Source: Burkholderia ubonensis
GTDB lineage: Bacteria; Pseudomonadota; Gammaproteobacteria; Burkholderiales; Burkholderiaceae
DNA: 64,000 nt
Reading direction: 5' to 3'
Assembly: GCF_001718695.1 (NCBI RefSeq)
Contig: NZ_CP013421.1
Coordinates: forward strand, 124,001 to 188,000
Shown: piece by piece, positions 8,923 to 18,411 of the stretch
Numbering within the stretch: position 1 is the stretch's first letter
How the letters are laid out: every line of letters begins with the position of its first letter
The notes under the pieces: model-generated
What the model saw: the letters and a program-made list of their open reading frames with translations, nothing else
Told to the model about the DNA's origin: nothing
Databases searched by the model: none
Program-made: the position numbers and the translations under genes

Positions 8923-9600
8923 ATGGACACTTCCCCGCAAACCATCCCGTCGGCGCAGGACGGCGCCGCGATCGTCGCGCTCGGCATCGGCAACGTGCTG
9001 TGGGCCGACGAAGGCTTCGGCGTGCGCTGCATCGAGGCGCTGCAGCAGCGCTTCGAATGCGCGCCGAACGTCACGCTGATGGACGGCGGCACGCAGGGCC
9101 TCTATCTGATCCAGCATGTGCAGGCGGCCGACTTCCTGCTGATCTTCGATGCGGTCGACTACGGCCTCGCGCCCGGCGAGCTGAAGATCGTCGAGGACGA
9201 CGAGGTGCCGAAGTTTCTCGGCGTGCGCAAGATGAGCCTGCACCAGACCGGCTTCCAGGAAGTGCTGATGCTCGCGCAACTGACCGGCAAGTATCCGCGC
9301 CGCGTGGTGCTGATCGGCTGCCAGCCGGAAGAGATCGAGGACTACGGCGGCAGCCTGCGTCCGTGCGTGAAGGCGGCGCTCGAGCGGGCGCTGGACGCGG
9401 GCGTCGCGTATCTGCGCGAGTGGGGCGGCGCGCCGCTGCCGCGACGCACCGCGCTGCGCGACGACGAAGCCGTCACGCTGCACCATCTGGCGCTGGCGCG
9501 CTACGAAGGCGAGCGCCCGAGCGAAGCCGACGCGTGCCGCATCGGCGACGAACGCGTGCTGGTGCGCGCGCTCGCCAAGGAGCCGCCGTCATGTGCATAG
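8923..9600 (+). CDS. hupD: Hydrogenase maturation endopeptidase
   Basis: 225 residues, peptidase M52 (HybD/HoxM) family. It removes the C-terminal tail of HupL once nickel is in place. Nickel-binding residues are recognisable as the Glu in WADEGFGVR, the Asp in FDAVDYG and the His in MSLHQTGFQE. The C-terminal ~30 residues extend past the compact family core. The 3' end overlaps the start of hupF by 10 bp, suggesting translational coupling. Confidence 0.94.
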   Translation: MDTSPQTIPSAQDGAAIVALGIGNVLWADEGFGVRCIEALQQRFECAPNVTLMDGGTQGLYLIQHVQAADFLLIFDAVDYGLAPGELKIVEDDEVPKFLGVRKMSLHQTGFQEVLMLAQLTGKYPRRVVLIGCQPEEIEDYGGSLRPCVKAALERALDAGVAYLREWGGAPLPRRTALRDDEAVTLHHLALARYEGERPSEADACRIGDERVLVRALAKEPPSCA

Positions 9601-9941
9601 GGCTGCCGATGCAGGTCGTCGAGGCGCAACCCGGCCATGCGTGGTGCGTCGGCCGCGGCGTGCGACGCCGCGTCGACACCGCGCTGGTCGGGCCGTGTGC
9701 GCCCGGCGACTGGCTGCTGGTGTTTCTCGATGCGGCGCGCGAACGGCTCGACGCCGCACGCGCGGCCGAAATCGACGCGACGCTCGCGCTGATCGAGTCG
9801 GTGATGGCGGGCGAGGGCGGCGCGGCAAGCCCGGCCGCGTTCGCGCTGCCGTCGGCGCTCGGCGTGGATGAATTGAACCGGCTCGTCGGCGGCCCGCAGC
9901 GCGCGGCCGGCAGCCTTGCTGTTCCTGAGGAATCGAAATGA
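9591..9941 (+). CDS. hupF: HypC-family hydrogenase chaperone
   Basis: 116 residues beginning MCIGLPMQV; the N-terminal Met-Cys is the defining feature of HypC/HupF (HoxL) chaperones, and the cysteine binds the Fe(CN)2CO unit. In hup operons this paralogue works with the membrane-bound large subunit, alongside the general HypC encoded at 15948. The C-terminal half is longer than HypC. It starts inside the last codons of hupD and its stop overlaps the hupG start (ATGA). Confidence 0.92.
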   Translation: MCIGLPMQVVEAQPGHAWCVGRGVRRRVDTALVGPCAPGDWLLVFLDAARERLDAARAAEIDATLALIESVMAGEGGAASPAAFALPSALGVDELNRLVGGPQRAAGSLAVPEESK

Positions 9942-10471
9942 GCGAAACAAGCGGCTCCGTGCCCGGAGCAACGCAGGCCGACGCGCCCAATGTGCCGAAT
10001 GTGCCGAACGCAGCGGCGGCCGGCCAGGATTGCCCGGCCGTCGTGCAGCGGCTGATCGAGCAAGCGCACGCGACCTTCGTCGACGAGCACACGCTGGACG
10101 GCTGGCTCGCCGACGGCGGCGAGTGCGTCGTGCTGCTGATGGGCGACCCGGTGCGGTTTCCCGAATCGCTCGACGTCGCGGCCGTGCTGCCGGAGCTCGC
10201 GCACGTCGCGGCGGTCCGCTTCGGCCGGGCGCTGCGGCTGGCGGTGGCGACGCGCGCCGGCGAGAACGCGATCGCGCGCCGCTTCGGCTCGCTACGTTGG
10301 CCCGCGCTGCTGTGGCTGCGCGACGGCCAGTACGTGACGGTGCTGTCCGGCATGATGGACTGGGACGACTACGTGAAGTGCGTCGCCGACGCGCTCGCCG
10401 GCCCGACCACGCGTGCGCCGTCGATCGGCATTCCCGTCAACGTCGCCGGCGGCTCGTCCGGCTGCCACTGA
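9938..10471 (+). CDS. hupG: HupG/HyaE thioredoxin-like hydrogenase accessory protein
   Basis: 177 residues, HupG/HoxO/HyaE family. Such proteins have a thioredoxin fold without the redox CxxC pair and bind the small-subunit precursor before Tat export. The recognisable core is VVLLMGDPVRFPESLDVAAV then LRWPALLWLRDGQYVTVLSG. The first 30 residues are low in complexity with a repeated NVPN unit and look like an unstructured tail. Position between hupF and hupH is the standard order. Confidence 0.9.
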   Translation: MSETSGSVPGATQADAPNVPNVPNAAAAGQDCPAVVQRLIEQAHATFVDEHTLDGWLADGGECVVLLMGDPVRFPESLDVAAVLPELAHVAAVRFGRALRLAVATRAGENAIARRFGSLRWPALLWLRDGQYVTVLSGMMDWDDYVKCVADALAGPTTRAPSIGIPVNVAGGSSGCH

Positions 10472-10488
10472 ATTCACGCTCGCCGACC

Positions 10489-11352
10489 ATGCAGATGAAA
10501 ACCTTTCCCGTCCCCGTCGTGCCGTTCGGCCCGGGCAGCCAGCCCGAAGGCGATGCGGTGCTCGACTACATGCCGATGCCGCAGGCGATGCACACGTTCG
10601 TCGCGCCGTCGCTGCCCGAGCGCGCCGACGCGCGTGCGCTCGACGTGGTGCGCGGCATCCTGCTCACCGTGCTCGACGCGCTCGACGCATGCCGCCGCGG
10701 CGAACAGCCCGCGCCGATCGATCTGACGGCCTGCGACGCCGATGCGCTGCGCATCCTGAACGCGGTGCTCGGCGAAGGCGAGGTCAGCGCGCGCATCGAC
10801 ACCGCCGACGCCGGCAGCGTGCTGATCCAGGAGACCGTGTTCGCGGGCGTGTGGCGCATCGCCGAGGACGGCCCGGCCGGCCGCGCCGAGCGCATCGAGG
10901 TCGGCGGCGCGCCGGCCGCGCTGGCAGCGGCCGCGCACGCAGCGGCCGCGCCCGAGCTGCCGGTGTCCGACACGCACCCGAGCGGCGTGATGAACGCGCC
11001 GGCGATCCTCACCGAAGTGCGCGACCAGGTCGCCCGCTGGCGTGCCGGCGCTGCGCCGCACGTGATCAACCTGACGCTGCTGCCGCTGTCGTCCGAAGAC
11101 GGCGCGTTCATCGACGCGGTGCTCGGCGGCGGGCCGGTGTCGGTGTTGTCGCGCGGCTACGGGAATTGCCGGATCGCCAGCACCGGCGTCGTTCATTGCT
11201 GGCGCATCGCGTACTTCAACTCGCAGGACACGCTGATCCTGAACACGATCGAGATCACCGATCTGCCCGAGATCGTCCAGGCGGCGCCCGAGGACATCGA
11301 CGACTCGCACGAGCGTCTCGCACAATTGATCGACTGGGTCGAGGAGGCGTGA
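10489..11352 (+). CDS. hupH: HupH/HoxQ hydrogenase accessory protein
   Basis: 287 residues, HupH/HyaF/HoxQ family, needed with HupG for the membrane-bound small subunit (Fe-S assembly and Tat proof-reading). Two related halves can be seen: each has an 'LnavLGeGeVsa' strand-turn (LNAVLGEGEVSARI and DAVLGGGPVSVL) and an aromatic segment (VFAGVWRI and VVHCWRIAYFN). ATG 10489 is chosen; MQMKTFPVP has a second possible Met two codons on. An Ala-rich linker near residue 145 joins the halves. Confidence 0.92.
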   Translation: MQMKTFPVPVVPFGPGSQPEGDAVLDYMPMPQAMHTFVAPSLPERADARALDVVRGILLTVLDALDACRRGEQPAPIDLTACDADALRILNAVLGEGEVSARIDTADAGSVLIQETVFAGVWRIAEDGPAGRAERIEVGGAPAALAAAAHAAAAPELPVSDTHPSGVMNAPAILTEVRDQVARWRAGAAPHVINLTLLPLSSEDGAFIDAVLGGGPVSVLSRGYGNCRIASTGVVHCWRIAYFNSQDTLILNTIEITDLPEIVQAAPEDIDDSHERLAQLIDWVEEA

Positions 11353-11354
11353 CC

Positions 11355-11582
11355 ATGAACCAGACCGCGGCGCTGTTCGAAGGCAGCTATCTCGGCGATC
11401 GCAGCCGGATCGCGGCCGATACGCGGCTCGAATGCAAGATCTGCTGGTGGATCTACGATCCGCGCCAGGGCGATCCGGTTTGGCAGATTCCGCCCGGCGT
11501 GCCGTTCGCCGCGCTGCCGGCGCACTGGCGCTGCCCGACCTGCGACGGCGATGCGGAGCAATTCATGGTGCTGAGGGACTGA
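11355..11582 (+). CDS. hupI: Rubredoxin HupI/HoxR
   Basis: 75 residues. It carries the two rubredoxin iron knuckles, LECKICWWIYDP and WRCPTCDGD, with four Cys ligands for one iron. HoxR-type rubredoxins are tied to oxygen-tolerant membrane hydrogenases and help mature the small-subunit clusters at higher oxygen. That agrees with the six-cysteine site in HupS here. It begins two bases after the hupH stop and ends just before hupJ. Confidence 0.95.
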   Translation: MNQTAALFEGSYLGDRSRIAADTRLECKICWWIYDPRQGDPVWQIPPGVPFAALPAHWRCPTCDGDAEQFMVLRD

Positions 11583-11584
11583 CG

Positions 11585-12133
11585 TTGACCACGCGAAGCC
11601 CGACCCGCGACGGCGATGCGTTGCGTGCATCCCTGCCGGGCGGACCGTCCGATCCGCGCATCGGCGCGCTCGTCGCGCACTACACGACGGTCGCGGCGAC
11701 CACGATGCTCGGCATGCCGGTCGTGCATCCCGGCTTGCGGGTCGAGGCCGTGGCGTTCGGGCCGTATCCTGCGCGCGGCGATGCCAGCGGCGATCTGCTC
11801 GGCATCCTCGTCACGCCGTGGTTCATGAACCTCGTGTGGCTGCCGGGGGGGAACAGCGCGGCTCACCCGTGCCCGTCGCCGGGGCAGCTGGCCGCGCGTC
11901 GCGTGGGCGCCGTCGAGTTCGACTGGATCGGCGCGCACGTGCCGCAGGCCGGCGCGCACGCGTGCTGTTCGCTGTTTTCGCCGATGTTCGACTTCAGCGA
12001 TCACGCGAGCGCGGTGGCGACTGCGCGCGCGGTGCTCGCCCAGCTGCGCTCCGCGGCCGCCGACGCGCCGCCGCGCACGAGCCGGCGCGAGTTCCTGCTG
12101 CGCCGGCCCGCGACGCGCGAGGCCGGCGCATGA
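11585..12133 (+). CDS. hupJ: HupJ/HoxT hydrogenase assembly chaperone
   Basis: 182 residues from a TTG start at 11585, placed two bases after the rubredoxin stop; no ATG gives a complete protein. It belongs to the HybE/HupJ family, which holds hydrogenase precursors during assembly. The core reads MLGMPVVHPGLRVEAVAFGP, then GILVTPWFMNLVWLPG, a typical central stretch. The C-terminus has a TSRREFLLRR segment that resembles, but is not placed as, a twin-arginine signal. The stop overlaps the hupK start. Confidence 0.88.
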   Translation: MTTRSPTRDGDALRASLPGGPSDPRIGALVAHYTTVAATTMLGMPVVHPGLRVEAVAFGPYPARGDASGDLLGILVTPWFMNLVWLPGGNSAAHPCPSPGQLAARRVGAVEFDWIGAHVPQAGAHACCSLFSPMFDFSDHASAVATARAVLAQLRSAAADAPPRTSRREFLLRRPATREAGA

Positions 12134-13383
12134 CGGGCGTCGCGAGCACGAGCGAAGATACGTCCGGGTTCGCCGCGCTGGCCGGGCGATACGTCGTGCG
12201 CCCGGGCCGCTCGCCGAGCATCGACGGCGGCCGGCCGCCGCTCGCCGGGTTGCTGCTCGCCGGTCAGCCGGCCGCGCTGGCCGCGCCGCGGCTGTCCGCG
12301 GTGTTCTCGCTCTGCGGGCGCGCGCATGCGCTGTGCGCCGAGCTTGCCGTGACGGCGGCCGGCGCATATGCGAATGCGGGCGGCGCGGCTGGCGATTGCG
12401 GTGGCAAAGGCGACGCTGATGGCAACGTCGATCGCAACGGCGCGGGCGATGACCATGACGCGAGCCGTGGTGAAGGCGAGCGCGACGGCGAAGACGCACG
12501 CTCGGCCACGCTCGCGCGCGAAACGATCGCCGAGCATCTGCGCCGGATCTGGCTCGACTGGCCCGCGCGCCTCGTCGGCGGCGCGCCGTGCGCGCTGCCC
12601 GACGTACGGGCGGCCGGCACGCGCGAATGGATCGAACGTCACGTGCTCGGCGAACCGGCCGACGGCTGGCTCGCCCGCTGGGATCAAGATCCGCGCGCCT
12701 GTCTGAGCGCATGGACGGCGCGCGCGACGAGCTTCCCGGCGTCGCTGCTGCTGCACTGCCGCACGGTCGCCGACGCGCTGCGGATGCCGCCGCGCGCGCT
12801 GCGTATCGACGGCGCGGACCGCGCGCGGCTGCGCCGGATCGGCGCGGCGATCGCGGGCGACCCGCGCTTCGCGCAGCGGCCCGAACAGGACGGCGCGCCG
12901 GCCGAAACCGGCGTCTGGACCCGCTGCGGCGATCCGCACGCAGCCGCTTACGACAGCGCATGGCTGCGGCTCGGCGCGCGTGTCGCGGAGCTGGCGCGGC
13001 TCGCCGCCGGCGGCCCGGCCGCGTTCGCGCTGCGATCGGGCGCGCTGGCGCTCGCGCCCGGCGAGGCGCTGGCATGGTGCGAGACGGCGCGCGGCGTGCT
13101 GATCCACTGGGTCCGCCTCGTGCCCGGCGACGCCGCGCGCGTCGCCGACTACCGCGTGGCGTCGCCGACGGAGTGGAATTTTCATCCGGACGGCACGCTC
13201 GCGCACGCGCTCGCACGCGTCGATGTGCGGCCGGACGGCGGCGGCGATGCCGGGCTCGCGGCACGCGTCGGCGCATTGATGGGCGCGTTCGATCCGTGCA
13301 TCGCCTATGCTCTCGAAACCGCCGCGCCGGTTCGGCGCGACGATGATCATACGAATGGAAACCGATCGACATGCATGAAGTGA
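12130..13383 (+). CDS. hupK: HupK/HoxV large-subunit-like assembly scaffold
   Basis: 417 residues. HupK/HoxV resembles a degenerate hydrogenase large subunit and is thought to be a scaffold for the Fe(CN)2CO unit. The C-terminal part retains the large-subunit flavour: [17 protein letters not shown], then [12 protein letters not shown], where one of the two CxxC cysteines is kept. Residues about 78-125 are a Gly/Asp/Ala-rich insertion absent from the conserved core and perhaps unstructured. The 3' end overlaps hypA by 13 bp. Confidence 0.88.
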   Translation: MTGVASTSEDTSGFAALAGRYVVRPGRSPSIDGGRPPLAGLLLAGQPAALAAPRLSAVFSLCGRAHALCAELAVTAAGAYANAGGAAGDCGGKGDADGNVDRNGAGDDHDASRGEGERDGEDARSATLARETIAEHLRRIWLDWPARLVGGAPCALPDVRAAGTREWIERHVLGEPADGWLARWDQDPRACLSAWTARATSFPASLLLHCRTVADALRMPPRALRIDGADRARLRRIGAAIAGDPRFAQRPEQDGAPAETGVWTRCGDPHAAAYDSAWLRLGARVAELARLAAGGPAAFALRSGALALAPGEALAWCETARGVLIHWVRLVPGDAARVADYRVASPTEWNFHPDGTLAHALARVDVRPDGGGDAGLAARVGALMGAFDPCIAYALETAAPVRRDDDHTNGNRSTCMK

Positions 13384-13718
13384 GTCTGGCGGGCGGCGTG
13401 CTCGCGGCGGTCGAGGCAGCCGCCGCGCGCGAGCGTTTCGCGCGCGTCAACGTGCTGCGGCTCGAAGTGGGTCGGCTCGCGGGCGTCGAGGTCGACGCGC
13501 TGCGCTTCGCGCTCGACGCGATGGCGCCCGGCACGTGCCTGGCCGGCGCGCGCATCGAGATTGCGGAGCCGCCGGGCCGCGCGTGGTGCCTGAACTGTCA
13601 TTGCGACGTGCCGCTGGCCGCGCGCGGCGAGCCGTGCGGCCGCTGCGGCGGCTACTGGCTGCAGCCGAACGGCGGCACGGAATTGCGCATCGTCGACATG
13701 CTCGTCGACGATGCCTGA
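13371..13718 (+). CDS. hypA: Hydrogenase nickel-insertion protein HypA
   Basis: 115 residues. It starts with the invariant MHE nickel-binding motif and has the zinc site as two Cys pairs, CLNCHCDV and CGRCGG. With HypB it delivers Ni2+ to the large subunits of both hydrogenases coded here. It starts inside the end of hupK and is the first of the hyp genes. Confidence 0.96.
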   Translation: MHEVSLAGGVLAAVEAAAARERFARVNVLRLEVGRLAGVEVDALRFALDAMAPGTCLAGARIEIAEPPGRAWCLNCHCDVPLAARGEPCGRCGGYWLQPNGGTELRIVDMLVDDA

Positions 13719-13747
13719 AATCAACCGAATTGCGGAAGGAGAACGAC

Positions 13748-14785
13748 ATGTGCGTGGTATGCGGCTGCGACAGCCCCGACGGGGCGCACCTGGATCGGCA
13801 CGATGCGCATCACGCGCACCACGACGCTCAAGCGCACGTGCGCGCCGATGCGGCGAGCGGTGACCTGCATTACGGCCTCGGGCCGGCCGGCGTCACGGTG
13901 CATGGCCTGGATCAGGGGCGCACGGTGCGCATCGAGCAGGACGTGCTTGGCGAGAACGATCGCCATGCGGCGCACAACCGGCGGCATTTCGCGGCGCACG
14001 GCGTACGCGCGCTGAATCTCGTGTCGAGCCCCGGCTCGGGCAAGACGACGCTGCTGTGCGCGACGATCGCTGCGCTGCGCGCGCGCGCGCCGACGTTGCC
14101 GATCGCCGTGATCGAAGGCGACCAGCAAACCGCGAACGACGCCGAGCGCATTCGCGCGGCCGGCGCGCCGGCAATCCAGGTCAACACCGGCAAGGGATGC
14201 CATCTCGATGCGGCGATGGTCGCGGCGGCCTATGAACGGCTGCCGCTGCACGCGCATGGTCATGATCACGGCCACGCGCATGGCCACGGCCACGAACATC
14301 ACCACCACGATCACGATCATCACCACCCGCACGACGCGCACGCTTCGTCCGAGCGCCGCGGCGCGGCGCAGCAGCCCGACAGCGTGCTGTTCATCGAGAA
14401 CGTCGGCAATCTGGTGTGCCCGGCGTTGTGGGATCTCGGCGAGGACGCGAAGGTCGCGATCCTGTCGGTGACCGAAGGCGAGGACAAGCCGCTCAAGTAC
14501 CCGGACATGTTCGCCGCCGCGCGGCTGATGATCGTCAACAAGACCGACCTGCTGCCGTACGTGCAGTTCGACGTCGAGCGCTGCATCGAATACGCGCGCC
14601 GCATCAATCCGGCGCTCGACGTGATCTGCGTGTCGGCGACCACCGGCGACGGGATCGACGCGTGGCTCGACTGGGTTCTGCGCACGGGCGACGCGCGCGG
14701 TCCGCTGGCCGCGCGAATCGGCGAGCTGGAGGCCGAGCTGGCGGCGCTGCGCGCGCAGCAGCGTCGCGCCGGAGACGCGGCATGA
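13748..14785 (+). CDS. hypB: Nickel-binding GTPase HypB with internal His-rich insertion
   Basis: 345 residues. N-terminal CxxCGC nickel site (MCVVCGC), a short His-rich stretch (about 18-30), the P-loop SSPGSGKT near residue 95, the switch region [35 protein letters not shown] and the base-recognition NKTD. A long run rich in His, Asp and Gly (about residues 167-199) sits between AAYERLPL and SVLFIENVG. In most HypB proteins the histidines lie near the N-terminus and those two segments are almost adjacent. Such stretches store nickel or zinc. The product works with HypA; its stop overlaps hypF. Confidence 0.95.
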   Translation: MCVVCGCDSPDGAHLDRHDAHHAHHDAQAHVRADAASGDLHYGLGPAGVTVHGLDQGRTVRIEQDVLGENDRHAAHNRRHFAAHGVRALNLVSSPGSGKTTLLCATIAALRARAPTLPIAVIEGDQQTANDAERIRAAGAPAIQVNTGKGCHLDAAMVAAAYERLPLHAHGHDHGHAHGHGHEHHHHDHDHHHPHDAHASSERRGAAQQPDSVLFIENVGNLVCPALWDLGEDAKVAILSVTEGEDKPLKYPDMFAAARLMIVNKTDLLPYVQFDVERCIEYARRINPALDVICVSATTGDGIDAWLDWVLRTGDARGPLAARIGELEAELAALRAQQRRAGDAA

Positions 14786-15957
14786 CGCTGCGGCGCGAAC
14801 GCCTGCCGCGCGCGTGGGGCGCCGACACCGTGCTCGCGACCGGCGCGTGGCTGAAGAATGCCGCGTGCGTGTACGTCGACGGCGACGTGTACTGGTCGCC
14901 GCTGCACGGCGATCTCGACGATCCGCGCCATTGCGTCGCGCTCGAGGCCTCCGTCGCGTCGCTCGTCGATGCGGCCCGGCAAGCCGGTCGGCCGGTGCGC
15001 GCGATCGCACATGACCTGCATCCGGATTTCCACAGCTCGCGGCTGGCCGTCGAATGGAGCGAGCGCCTCGGCGTGCCGGCGATCGCGGTGCAGCATCACC
15101 ATGCGCACATCGGCGCGGTCGCGGCCGAGCATGGGCTCGCGGAGCCGGTCGTCGGCCTCGCGCTCGACGGCGTCGGGCTCGGCACCGACGGCGCCGCCTG
15201 GGGCGGCGAACTGCTCGAGGTCGCGCCGGACGGCTGGCGGCGGCTCGGGCATCTGACGCCGCTCGCGCTGCCCGGCGGCGACGTCGCGGCCCGCGAGCCG
15301 TGGCGCATGGCCGCGGCGGCGCTGCACACGCTCGGCCGCGCGGACGAGATCGAAGCGCGGCTCGGCGGCGACGTCGGCACGCGCGCGGCGCGCACGATCG
15401 GCACGATGCTGGCGCGCGGCCTGAACTGTCCGCCGAGCACGGGTGCGGGCCGGTGGTTCGACGCGGCCGCCGGCTTGCTCGGCGTCTGCCGCCATCAGTG
15501 CACCGAGGCGGAGGCTGCCATCGCGCTCGAACGACACGCCGCCGACTATCTGCGCGACCATCCCGAGCCCGATACGGACGGACTGTGGCGCATCGCGGAC
15601 GACGGCGAGCTCGACCTGCGCCCGCTGCTGGTTCGCGTGCTCGAACTGGCCGATGCCGGCGCGAGCGCGCACGGCGCCGCGCTGTTTCATCTCGCGCTCG
15701 CCGACGCGCTCGCCGCGTGGGCCGCCGCGGCCGCGCACGGACGTGCCGTGCTGCTCGGCGGCGGGTGCTTCGCCAACCGGCTGCTGTCGGCGCGCTTGCG
15801 CGCCGCGCTCGACGCGCGCGGCGTGCGCAGCTGCGCGCCGTCGTCGGTGCCATGCGGCGACGCCGGCCTGGCGTTGGGCCAGGCATGGGTCGCCGCGCAT
15901 ACATTGACGTCGGGCGCCGTGCGCGCGACGTCCGAAGGAGTTTCGACATGTGTCTAG
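14782..15957 (+). CDS. hypF: Short HypF: carbamoyltransferase domain only
   Basis: 391 residues; full HypF is about 750. Only the C-terminal Kae1/NodU-like domain is present, with its metal motif [16 protein letters not shown] and the ATP-site runs [19 protein letters not shown] and [12 protein letters not shown]. The acylphosphatase, zinc-finger and YrdC domains that make carbamoyl-AMP are missing. A HypF of the same short form (HypF1) is known from Cupriavidus necator, so truncation is a real type and not an error. It makes the thiocarboxamide on HypE for cyanide ligands. A partner supplying carbamoyl-adenylate may be encoded elsewhere. Confidence 0.9.
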   Translation: MTLRRERLPRAWGADTVLATGAWLKNAACVYVDGDVYWSPLHGDLDDPRHCVALEASVASLVDAARQAGRPVRAIAHDLHPDFHSSRLAVEWSERLGVPAIAVQHHHAHIGAVAAEHGLAEPVVGLALDGVGLGTDGAAWGGELLEVAPDGWRRLGHLTPLALPGGDVAAREPWRMAAAALHTLGRADEIEARLGGDVGTRAARTIGTMLARGLNCPPSTGAGRWFDAAAGLLGVCRHQCTEAEAAIALERHAADYLRDHPEPDTDGLWRIADDGELDLRPLLVRVLELADAGASAHGAALFHLALADALAAWAAAAAHGRAVLLGGGCFANRLLSARLRAALDARGVRSCAPSSVPCGDAGLALGQAWVAAHTLTSGAVRATSEGVSTCV

Positions 15958-16205
15958 CCATTCCCGCACGCGTCGTCGAGCTGCGCGACGCCGACATGGG
16001 CGTCGTCGACCTCGGCGGCGTGCGCAAGACGATCTCGCTCGCGCTCGTCCCCGACGCGCGGCTGGGCGAATACGTGATCGTGCACGTGGGCTACGCGCTC
16101 GGCAGGATCGATCCGGACGAGGCCGAGCGTACGCTCGCGCTGTTCGGCGAATTGGCGCACGCGGCCGGCGACGGCGACGTGCATCCGAGCGGAGCGCCGC
16201 AATGA
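15948..16205 (+). CDS. hypC: Hydrogenase chaperone HypC
   Basis: 85 residues starting MCLAIPARV, with the N-terminal Cys that carries the iron-cyanide unit from HypD to the large subunit. The core GVRKTISLALVPDARLGEYVIVHVGYAL is the normal beta-barrel and helix. It overlaps hypF by 10 bp and hypD by 4 bp. It is the general partner of HypD, while hupF encodes the specialised paralogue. Confidence 0.96.
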   Translation: MCLAIPARVVELRDADMGVVDLGGVRKTISLALVPDARLGEYVIVHVGYALGRIDPDEAERTLALFGELAHAAGDGDVHPSGAPQ

Positions 16206-17338
16206 AGTACATCGACGAATTCCGCGACCGCGCGCTCGCCGAACGCATTTCCGCGCGCATTCAGGCGGAGGCGCAGCCCGGCACGCGCTATCACTTCATG
16301 GAATTCTGCGGCGGTCACACGCATGCGATTTCCCGCTACGGCGTGACCGACCTGCTGCCCGACAACGTGCGGATGATCCACGGCCCCGGCTGCCCCGTCT
16401 GCGTGCTGCCGGTCGGACGCATCGATCTCGCGGTGCAGCTCGCGCTGGAGCGCGGCGTGATCGTCTGCACCTATGGCGACACGATGCGCGTGCCGGCCTC
16501 CGGCGGGATGTCGCTGATGCGCGCGAAGGCGCACGGCGCCGACATCCGGATGGTTTATTCGCCGCTCGACGCGCTGAAGATCGCGCGCCTGAATCCCGAT
16601 CGCGAGGTGGTGTTCTTCGCGATCGGCTTCGAGACCACCACGCCGCCCACCGCGCTGATCGTGCGCGACGCGGCCGCTGCCGGCGTCGACAATTTCAGCG
16701 TGCTGTGCTGCCACGTGCTGACGCCCGCCGCGATCACGCATCTGCTCGCGGCGCCGGCCGTGGCGGCCGACGCCGTGCCGCTCGACGGCTTCATCGGCCC
16801 CGCGCACGTCAGCATCGTGATCGGCTCGGCGCCCTACGAGGGCTTCGCGCGCGACTATCGGAAGCCGGTCGTGATCGCGGGCTTCGAGCCGCTCGACGTG
16901 ATGCAGGCGATCCTGATGCTGATCCGCCAGGTCAACGACGGCCGCGCCGAGGTCGAGAACGAATTTTCGCGGGCGGTCACGCGTGCCGGCAACGCCGCCG
17001 CGCAGGCGCTGATGGACGACGTGTTCGAGGCTCGCGAGAGCTTCGAGTGGCGCGGCCTGGGCGAGGTGCCGGCCAGCGCCCTGCGGATCCGCGCGAAATA
17101 CGCGCGCCACGACGCCGAAGCGCGTTACGGGCTGGTCTACCGGCCCGTCGCCGACCACCGCAAATGCGAGTGCGGCGCGATCCTGCGCGGCCTCAAGCAG
17201 CCGCGCGACTGCTCGCTGTTCGGCACCGTGTGCACGCCCGAGAATCCGATGGGTTCGTGCATGGTGTCGAGCGAGGGCGCGTGCGCCGCGCATTACTCGT
17301 ATGGCCGTTTCAAGGACATTCCGCTGGTACCCGCATGA
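16202..17338 (+). CDS. hypD: Hydrogenase Fe-cyanide assembly protein HypD
   Basis: 378 residues, full length. Conserved blocks: FMEFCGGHTHAI near residue 37, MIHGPGCPVCVLPVGRID near residue 60, IGFETTTPP in the middle, and the C-terminal 4Fe-4S cysteines in KCECG, PRDCSLFG, TVCTPENPMG and GSCMVSSEG. HypD is the scaffold with HypC on which iron receives its CO and CN ligands. ATG start overlaps the hypC stop; the stop overlaps hypE (ATGA). Confidence 0.96.
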   Translation: MKYIDEFRDRALAERISARIQAEAQPGTRYHFMEFCGGHTHAISRYGVTDLLPDNVRMIHGPGCPVCVLPVGRIDLAVQLALERGVIVCTYGDTMRVPASGGMSLMRAKAHGADIRMVYSPLDALKIARLNPDREVVFFAIGFETTTPPTALIVRDAAAAGVDNFSVLCCHVLTPAAITHLLAAPAVAADAVPLDGFIGPAHVSIVIGSAPYEGFARDYRKPVVIAGFEPLDVMQAILMLIRQVNDGRAEVENEFSRAVTRAGNAAAQALMDDVFEARESFEWRGLGEVPASALRIRAKYARHDAEARYGLVYRPVADHRKCECGAILRGLKQPRDCSLFGTVCTPENPMGSCMVSSEGACAAHYSYGRFKDIPLVPA

Positions 17339-18411
17339 GCTCGACACCGACCCCTCGCACCAAGCCCGCGTACGTGCGGCCCCTCAATTTCCGCGACGGC
17401 CGGATCGACATGGGTCATGGCGCGGGCGGCCGCGCGTCGGCGCAGCTGATCCGCGAGCTGTTCGTCGCCGCCTTCGACAACGAATGGCTGCGGCAAGGCA
17501 ACGATCAGGCCGCGTTCGCGCCGCCTGCGACGGCGCCCGGCGAGCGCGTGGTGATGGCCACCGACGCGCACGTCGTGTCGCCGCTGTTCTTTCCGGGCGG
17601 CGACATCGGCAGCCTGGCCGTGCACGGCACGGTCAACGACGTCGCGATGTCGGGCGCGCGGCCGCTGTACCTGGCCGCCAGCTTCATCATCGAGGAAGGC
17701 TTCGCGCTGGCGGACCTGAAGCGCATCGTCGAATCGATGGCGAACGCCTCGCGCGAGTGCGGCGTGCCGATCGTCACCGGCGACACCAAGGTCGTCGAGC
17801 GCGGCAAGGGCGACGGCGTGTTCATCACGACCACGGGCGTCGGCGTCGTGCCGGCGGGCATCCGGATCGACGGCGCGCTCGCGCGCCCGGGCGATGCGGT
17901 GCTGCTGTCGGGCACCATCGGCGAACACGGCGTCGCGATCATGTCGACGCGCGAGGCGCTCGAGTTCGACGTCGAGATCAGCTCCGACAGCGCCGCGCTG
18001 CACACGCTGGTCGCGAGCATGCTGGCGGCCGTGCCGGGCGTGCGCGTGCTGCGCGACCCGACGCGCGGCGGGCTGGCGACCACGCTCAACGAGATCGCGA
18101 GCCAGTCGGGCGTCGGCATGCTGATCCGCGAGGACGCGATTCCGGTGCTGCCGCAAGTGGACGCGGCATGCGAGCTGCTCGGCCTCGATCCGCTTTATGT
18201 GGCCAACGAAGGCAAGCTCGTCGCCGTCTGCGCGGCCGAGGACGCGCCCGCGCTGCTGGCCGCGATGCGTGCGCATCCGCTCGGCGCGCACGCCGTGCAG
18301 ATCGGCGAGGTGACCGAGGACGCGCACGGTTTCGTGCAGGTCGAGACGAAGTTCGGCGGACGGCGGATCGCCGACTGGCTGTCGGGCGAACAGCTGCCGC
18401 GCATTTGCTGA
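17335..18411 (+). CDS. hypE: Carbamoyl dehydratase HypE
   Basis: 358 residues, PurM-like ATPase fold. It converts the carbamoyl group received from HypF into the cyano ligand on its own C-terminal cysteine; the protein ends PRIC as expected. Also seen are MGHGAGGRASAQLI at the N-terminus, the ATP-site DAHVVSPLFFPGGDIGSL, VTGDTKVVERG and DPTRGGLATTLNEIA. Last gene of the hyp block. A 120-bp gap separates it from hoxA, with no clear terminator. Confidence 0.96.
   Translation: MSSTPTPRTKPAYVRPLNFRDGRIDMGHGAGGRASAQLIRELFVAAFDNEWLRQGNDQAAFAPPATAPGERVVMATDAHVVSPLFFPGGDIGSLAVHGTVNDVAMSGARPLYLAASFIIEEGFALADLKRIVESMANASRECGVPIVTGDTKVVERGKGDGVFITTTGVGVVPAGIRIDGALARPGDAVLLSGTIGEHGVAIMSTREALEFDVEISSDSAALHTLVASMLAAVPGVRVLRDPTRGGLATTLNEIASQSGVGMLIREDAIPVLPQVDAACELLGLDPLYVANEGKLVAVCAAEDAPALLAAMRAHPLGAHAVQIGEVTEDAHGFVQVETKFGGRRIADWLSGEQLPRIC

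Noticed and set aside
14246..14345. His-codon run in hypB as a CRISPR-like or tandem DNA repeat
   Set aside because: It is an in-frame His/Asp/Gly coding stretch without regular units or spacers.
14782..15957. hypF as a broken gene
   Set aside because: The frame is intact, overlaps both neighbours as in an operon, and matches the length of the short HypF1 known from Cupriavidus.
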